Assembly (NCBI GenBank): GCA_041652935.1
Contig: JBAZGH010000037.1
Span: forward strand, 1 to 8,146
Length of the DNA: 8,146 nucleotides
Reading direction: 5' to 3'
From: JBAZGH01 sp041652935
GTDB taxonomy: Bacteria; Patescibacteriota; Patescibacteriia; Patescibacteriales; XYC2-FULL-47-12
The notes beneath the pieces are model-generated. The model saw only the letters and a list, made by a program, of their open reading frames with translations. It was not told the DNA's origin and searched no databases. Positions 5,479-8,146 of this stretch are shown here, piece by piece. A program made the position numbers and the translations under genes. Positions within the stretch are counted from its first letter, which is position 1. The number at the start of each line of letters is the position of its first letter.

Positions 5479-7299
5479 TTAGCTATCTTTAAGCACCTGC
5501 GTATAAGGCACATTTTTCTCTCGGGCGACAAATTTCGCCACTACGGCGCTGTCTATGCCTTTCTGCATTCCCGCTCCCGCGGACTTTGCTATTCTCTTGA
5601 GCAACCCCGCCGATCTGGCTGGTTCCCGCTCGTTTGAATAATAATTTCTGCCGGCGGCGGCAACTGTTAAGATAGAGGGGTAATCAAATGATACTTTGCA
5701 TTTATCTTCAAGCTCAACCGCGTTGCTTAATAAAATCCTTAACAAATCATCTTTAACCGGCTCTTCTATTTTTATATTTTTAACGCCCTCAAATTGAATT
5801 TCCCTTTCCGCCGTCGCCAACAAATAGAGACTTCCCGCGTACTGGCTGAATATCCTCCATAAATCATCGGTTAAATTTTCAACTGATAAAATCGTATTAG
5901 TCGCTTTTATTAACTCCAGCGCCATAACAGATAACTTATCATCAAGATTAACATCTGCGGCTTCATCGCGCAATTTTTTAAGATCCAAAACCAGAATTCT
6001 CTTCTGGGATAAAATGCGCGGCACATCGTCTTCTAAAATTCTCTCCGCTATATTTTTAATAATTGTTTTTTTGCCAGTCCCCGGCGCCCCGCTTAGTATT
6101 ATATTTTTATTCTTATCAGCAAAAGCTTTAAAAATTTCATCAACTTTTTCTTCCTGCCCGACAAATATTTTATTAAAAGAGGTTTTTACCTCAAAAGTTA
6201 AATCCCGGCAAAAATGATTCAATACCGGAGTCGCAACCGCTAGGGTAGCCCGATTAAATTTGCTATTCAAAACATGTTTCCTGTTGGCGGCTAATATGTA
6301 TTTCTTTTCAGCATAATGGTCATTGATTATCTGCCATTCAGCGGCATTTTCAATGTCTTCTAAATTAACCCCCATATCACTAAACACCCTTGAAGAATAG
6401 CTGCCGTTTATCGCCAGGGAGCTGACTAAATCCAATATGCCTACCTTTTTATGCCGGTTATCCATCGCCTGTAAATATGCTTCCACTAAACATTGCCTTA
6501 ATTCGCGGCTTATCGCCGGGAATGCTTCTCTCCCCTCAACTGCCGAAATCCTTCTTAATTGCTCCTCCATCTTGGGGCCTATTTTGCCTTTATGGATGTT
6601 TAATTTGGTAAACAGCATTTTCGTCCGGCTTGACTCTACTGACTGTTTTTTCGCTTCTTTCTCTCCTATCGCCGTTAGGATAATATGAATCGGCATAAAT
6701 TCCTCATGTTTGTATTGAAGCGCCAGCGCGTAAGCCCTTTCCAGCAGCATTACCAGTCCTTTAGAATAACTTTTGGAAACATCAAATTTAGTCCGGAACA
6801 GCCTTAATTCCCGCCAATTATTAGGAACTCGCTGAGATTGCTTTAACATTCTTTGATAAGAGCGGTATTTGCGAAATTTTACATTAGGAGCGTTTTGAAT
6901 TCTCCGTTTGTATCTAAAATAAAAAAACAGCAGGCATAAAACCCCGATCCAAAAAAATAAAATCAGCCCGTCTTTGTCGCCCCAAAAGCTAAAAAAAGTT
7001 CCGGCATAAATCTTGTAATTTTCCGATATGGCATTATCTTTCATCCACCATAAAAAAGAGAGCATTCCTCCGGCTCCGGCCAGCAATAAAATTAAATCAA
7101 CTGCCCAATTAAAAATAATCCGGCTTTGCCGGACGATAATTTTAGCCGGAGTAAGGTCATATCCCCAGTACAAAAAATCATTTTTAATAAAAGTCCCAAG
7201 GCCTACCCCGCCGCATTCCGGGCAGATCAGCCCTTTTTCATTTTTTGCCATTCCGGCGCATTTGGGGCAGATTACGAATTGTGTTTGCAGTTGAGGCAT
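5479..7299 (-). CDS. Membrane-anchored zinc-ribbon / Clp-N / degenerate AAA (ClpA/C D1-like) protein
   Basis: It has 606 residues. A zinc ribbon comes first, with CPKC (11-14) and CPEC (26-29). Two TM helices follow at about 62-85 and 110-129, then a basic juxtamembrane stretch. Residues about 180-320 match the double Clp-N repeat (EEFMPIHIILTAIGE and HKKVGILDLVSSLA). From about 378 (FVGQEEKVDEI) comes a Clp D1-type AAA module with GAPGTGKKT (404-412), ILVLDLKKL (435-443), SVENL (472-476) and a small lid domain to about 575. The tail, VAKFVAREKNVPYTQVLKD, equals the D1-D2 linker, so D2 is missing (ClpA/B/C are 750-860 residues). Key positions are degenerate: the Walker A Thr is Lys 411, Walker B D-E is E474-N475, and the KYRG pore loop and Arg-finger segment are absent. 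It is probably a non-hydrolysing membrane adaptor; I cannot assign a partner. The ATG at 7299 has no Shine-Dalgarno. The stop is natural, as the WecA-like gene follows in 29 bases. Confidence 0.85.
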   Translation of the reverse strand: MPQLQTQFVICPKCAGMAKNEKGLICPECGGVGLGTFIKNDFLYWGYDLTPAKIIVRQSRIIFNWAVDLILLLAGAGGMLSFLWWMKDNAISENYKIYAGTFFSFWGDKDGLILFFWIGVLCLLFFYFRYKRRIQNAPNVKFRKYRSYQRMLKQSQRVPNNWRELRLFRTKFDVSKSYSKGLVMLLERAYALALQYKHEEFMPIHIILTAIGEKEAKKQSVESSRTKMLFTKLNIHKGKIGPKMEEQLRRISAVEGREAFPAISRELRQCLVEAYLQAMDNRHKKVGILDLVSSLAINGSYSSRVFSDMGVNLEDIENAAEWQIINDHYAEKKYILAANRKHVLNSKFNRATLAVATPVLNHFCRDLTFEVKTSFNKIFVGQEEKVDEIFKAFADKNKNIILSGAPGTGKKTIIKNIAERILEDDVPRILSQKRILVLDLKKLRDEAADVNLDDKLSVMALELIKATNTILSVENLTDDLWRIFSQYAGSLYLLATAEREIQFEGVKNIKIEEPVKDDLLRILLSNAVELEDKCKVSFDYPSILTVAAAGRNYYSNEREPARSAGLLKRIAKSAGAGMQKGIDSAVVAKFVAREKNVPYTQVLKDS

Positions 7300-7311
7300 T
7301 TAAATATATAG

Positions 7312-7349
7312 AAAAAATCACCAATAAATAGCTGCTAATCCGATTTATT
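7312..7349 (-). terminator. Weak AT-rich hairpin with T-tract after the glycine-rich gene
   Basis: On the - strand, AATAAAT and ATTTATT (7349-7343 and 7329-7323) form a 7-bp AT-only stem with a 13-base loop. Five bases later comes a run of six T (7317-7312). The stem is weak, so this is only a possible terminator for the glycine-rich gene. The 62-base gap also contains the start region of the Clp-like gene, with a TATATA box six bases before its ATG. Confidence 0.28.
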
Positions 7350-7361
7350 TTATCAAATAAT

Positions 7362-8146
7362 TTACCAAGAAATAATAACTATTCCGCCAAGGCCGGAATT
7401 AGCCCCAGAGGCGCCGCTGCCGCCAGAACCGACGGTTACTGAATAGCTTGTTTTGCTAACTGGCATATTTTTTATTATTGATACGGCGCCGCTGCCGCCC
7501 CCGGCGCCCCCGGCGCAGGAATTATATCCGCCGCCGCCGGAGCCATAACCAGTGCCATTACAACCACCGCCAATACTTGCGTCGCCATACCCGCCGCCGC
7601 CGCCGCCGGCGTTACCGCAAATAGCGCCGCCGGAATTAAATTCTCCATATATTACAATGTTACTTCCGCCGACAGAACCGCCGATGCAAGAGCCAAACCA
7701 GTAATATTTTCCATCACCACCGGCAACTCCGCTAAAATTAGAAGCATCAAAATAAGAAAAAGTGGATATAGCGCCGCCAACGCCGCCAACGCCGCCAGGG
7801 CTAAAACCGTAATAGCCATCGGAACCAGCCGTACCGCCGCCTCCGCCATTAGCGATTATTCCATTAAAAGAACTGTTTCCGCCAGTACTACCAGCAGCAC
7901 TAGCAGTGCCGCCCCCTCCCCCACCGCCAACAACGACGACATTGACAAAATTTACACCGATAGGCCTTGTCCAAGTGCCTGAAGAAGTAAAAGTCTGGCT
8001 TCCTCCGCTTCCTTCCCCCGCAGCCCCAACCACCGCCGCGTCCACATAACCCTTGGTAGCGACTGTATTGTCCGAGTCGCCGTCAACCGGGGTTTTGACA
8101 AGAACTGTGCCGTCGTTATCTATCACAAAAATATTGCCGTCTCCAG
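7362..8146 (-). CDS. Glycine-rich, phage-tail-fibre-like protein, N-terminus beyond the window
   Basis: The frame is open to the window edge; the GTG at 8126 is not a convincing start, because the preceding codons read GDGNIF in frame and continue the same style. About 260 residues are visible. Numbered from that GTG: VKTPVDGDSDNTVATKGYVDA (10-30, split as VKTPVDGDSDN / TVATKGYVDA) is the 'ATKxYVDA' motif of tail-fibre and surface-fibre proteins. SQTFTSSGTWTRPIGVNFV (43-61) is the beta-strand lead into a glycine-rich domain with repeated poly-Gly runs (67-73, 94-98, 174-179, 197-200), four Cys (147, 170, 189, 204) and a final GGIVIISW (247-254), the usual end of these domains. Such domains may form polyglycine-II helix bundles in phage adhesins. 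It could be a prophage remnant or, as is common in small genomes, a host surface fibre. No other phage genes are visible here. Confidence 0.75.
   Translation of the reverse strand, partial: GDGNIFVIDNDGTVLVKTPVDGDSDNTVATKGYVDAAVVGAAGEGSGGSQTFTSSGTWTRPIGVNFVNVVVVGGGGGGGTASAAGSTGGNSSFNGIIANGGGGGTAGSDGYYGFSPGGVGGVGGAISTFSYFDASNFSGVAGGDGKYYWFGSCIGGSVGGSNIVIYGEFNSGGAICGNAGGGGGGYGDASIGGGCNGTGYGSGGGGYNSCAGGAGGGSGAVSIIKNMPVSKTSYSVTVGSGGSGASGANSGLGGIVIISW

Noticed and set aside
5479..5481. Clp-like gene as a pseudogene truncated by a nonsense mutation
   Set aside because: The WecA-like gene starts 29 bases later and no D2 remnants follow in any frame, so the short form is the natural length.
7652..7849. 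Ala/Leu-rich reading frame inside the glycine-rich gene
   Set aside because: It is a frame-shifted reading of GGC/GCC-type glycine codons, with no domain of its own.
8124..8126. GTG as the start of the glycine-rich gene
   Set aside because: In-frame codons before it continue the same Gly/Asp-rich style to the window edge; the real start is outside.
7362..8146. Collagen-like Gly-X-Y protein
   Set aside because: Glycines come in runs and irregular spacing, not every third residue.

Overview
The window looks like a piece of a small, streamlined bacterial genome, most likely Candidate Phyla Radiation / Patescibacteria (Parcubacteria-like). This is inferred from gene style, not from a marker phylogeny. 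The signs are a divergent PRPP synthetase, an archaeal-type FAD-synthase-like nucleotidyltransferase, a WecA-like transferase with TTK and LGEGGS motif variants, a membrane-anchored half-length Clp-like protein, short intergenic palindromes, and no recognisable Shine-Dalgarno sequence before any of the seven complete genes.

Layout: the left half (bases 3-3979) is on the + strand. It holds a 5'-truncated prs (PRPP synthetase), dnaB (replicative helicase), ebfC/ybaB (nucleoid-associated protein), a RibL-like cytidylyltransferase-fold enzyme, and recR (recombinational repair). The right half is on the - strand. Read right to left it holds a glycine-rich, tail-fibre-like protein that runs off the window, a 606-residue zinc-ribbon/two-TM/Clp-N/AAA protein, a WecA/MraY-type phosphoglycosyltransferase, and rplU (ribosomal protein bL21). 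The two halves converge on a compact bidirectional terminator near 4010. No gap exceeds 300 bases; the longest ones (2410-2532 and 2809-2941) are filled by palindromic repeats.

How it fits together: prs, dnaB, ebfC and recR form a nucleotide supply, replication and repair block. The usual ebfC-recR adjacency is interrupted by the RibL-like gene. Each of ebfC, the RibL-like gene and recR is preceded by a different palindromic element ending within 0-10 bases of its start codon. On the - strand the Clp-like and WecA-like genes are probably co-transcribed (29-base gap), while rplU has its own promoter with a perfect TTGACA box.

The most unusual item is the Clp-like protein. It keeps the zinc ribbon, membrane anchors and double Clp-N fold. 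Its single AAA module has a Walker A ending GKK, E-N where the Walker B D-E should be, no aromatic pore loop, no Arg-finger segment and no D2 domain. It reads as a membrane-bound pseudo-AAA adaptor, not a working unfoldase. The second notable item is the poly-glycine tail-fibre-like protein beside it.
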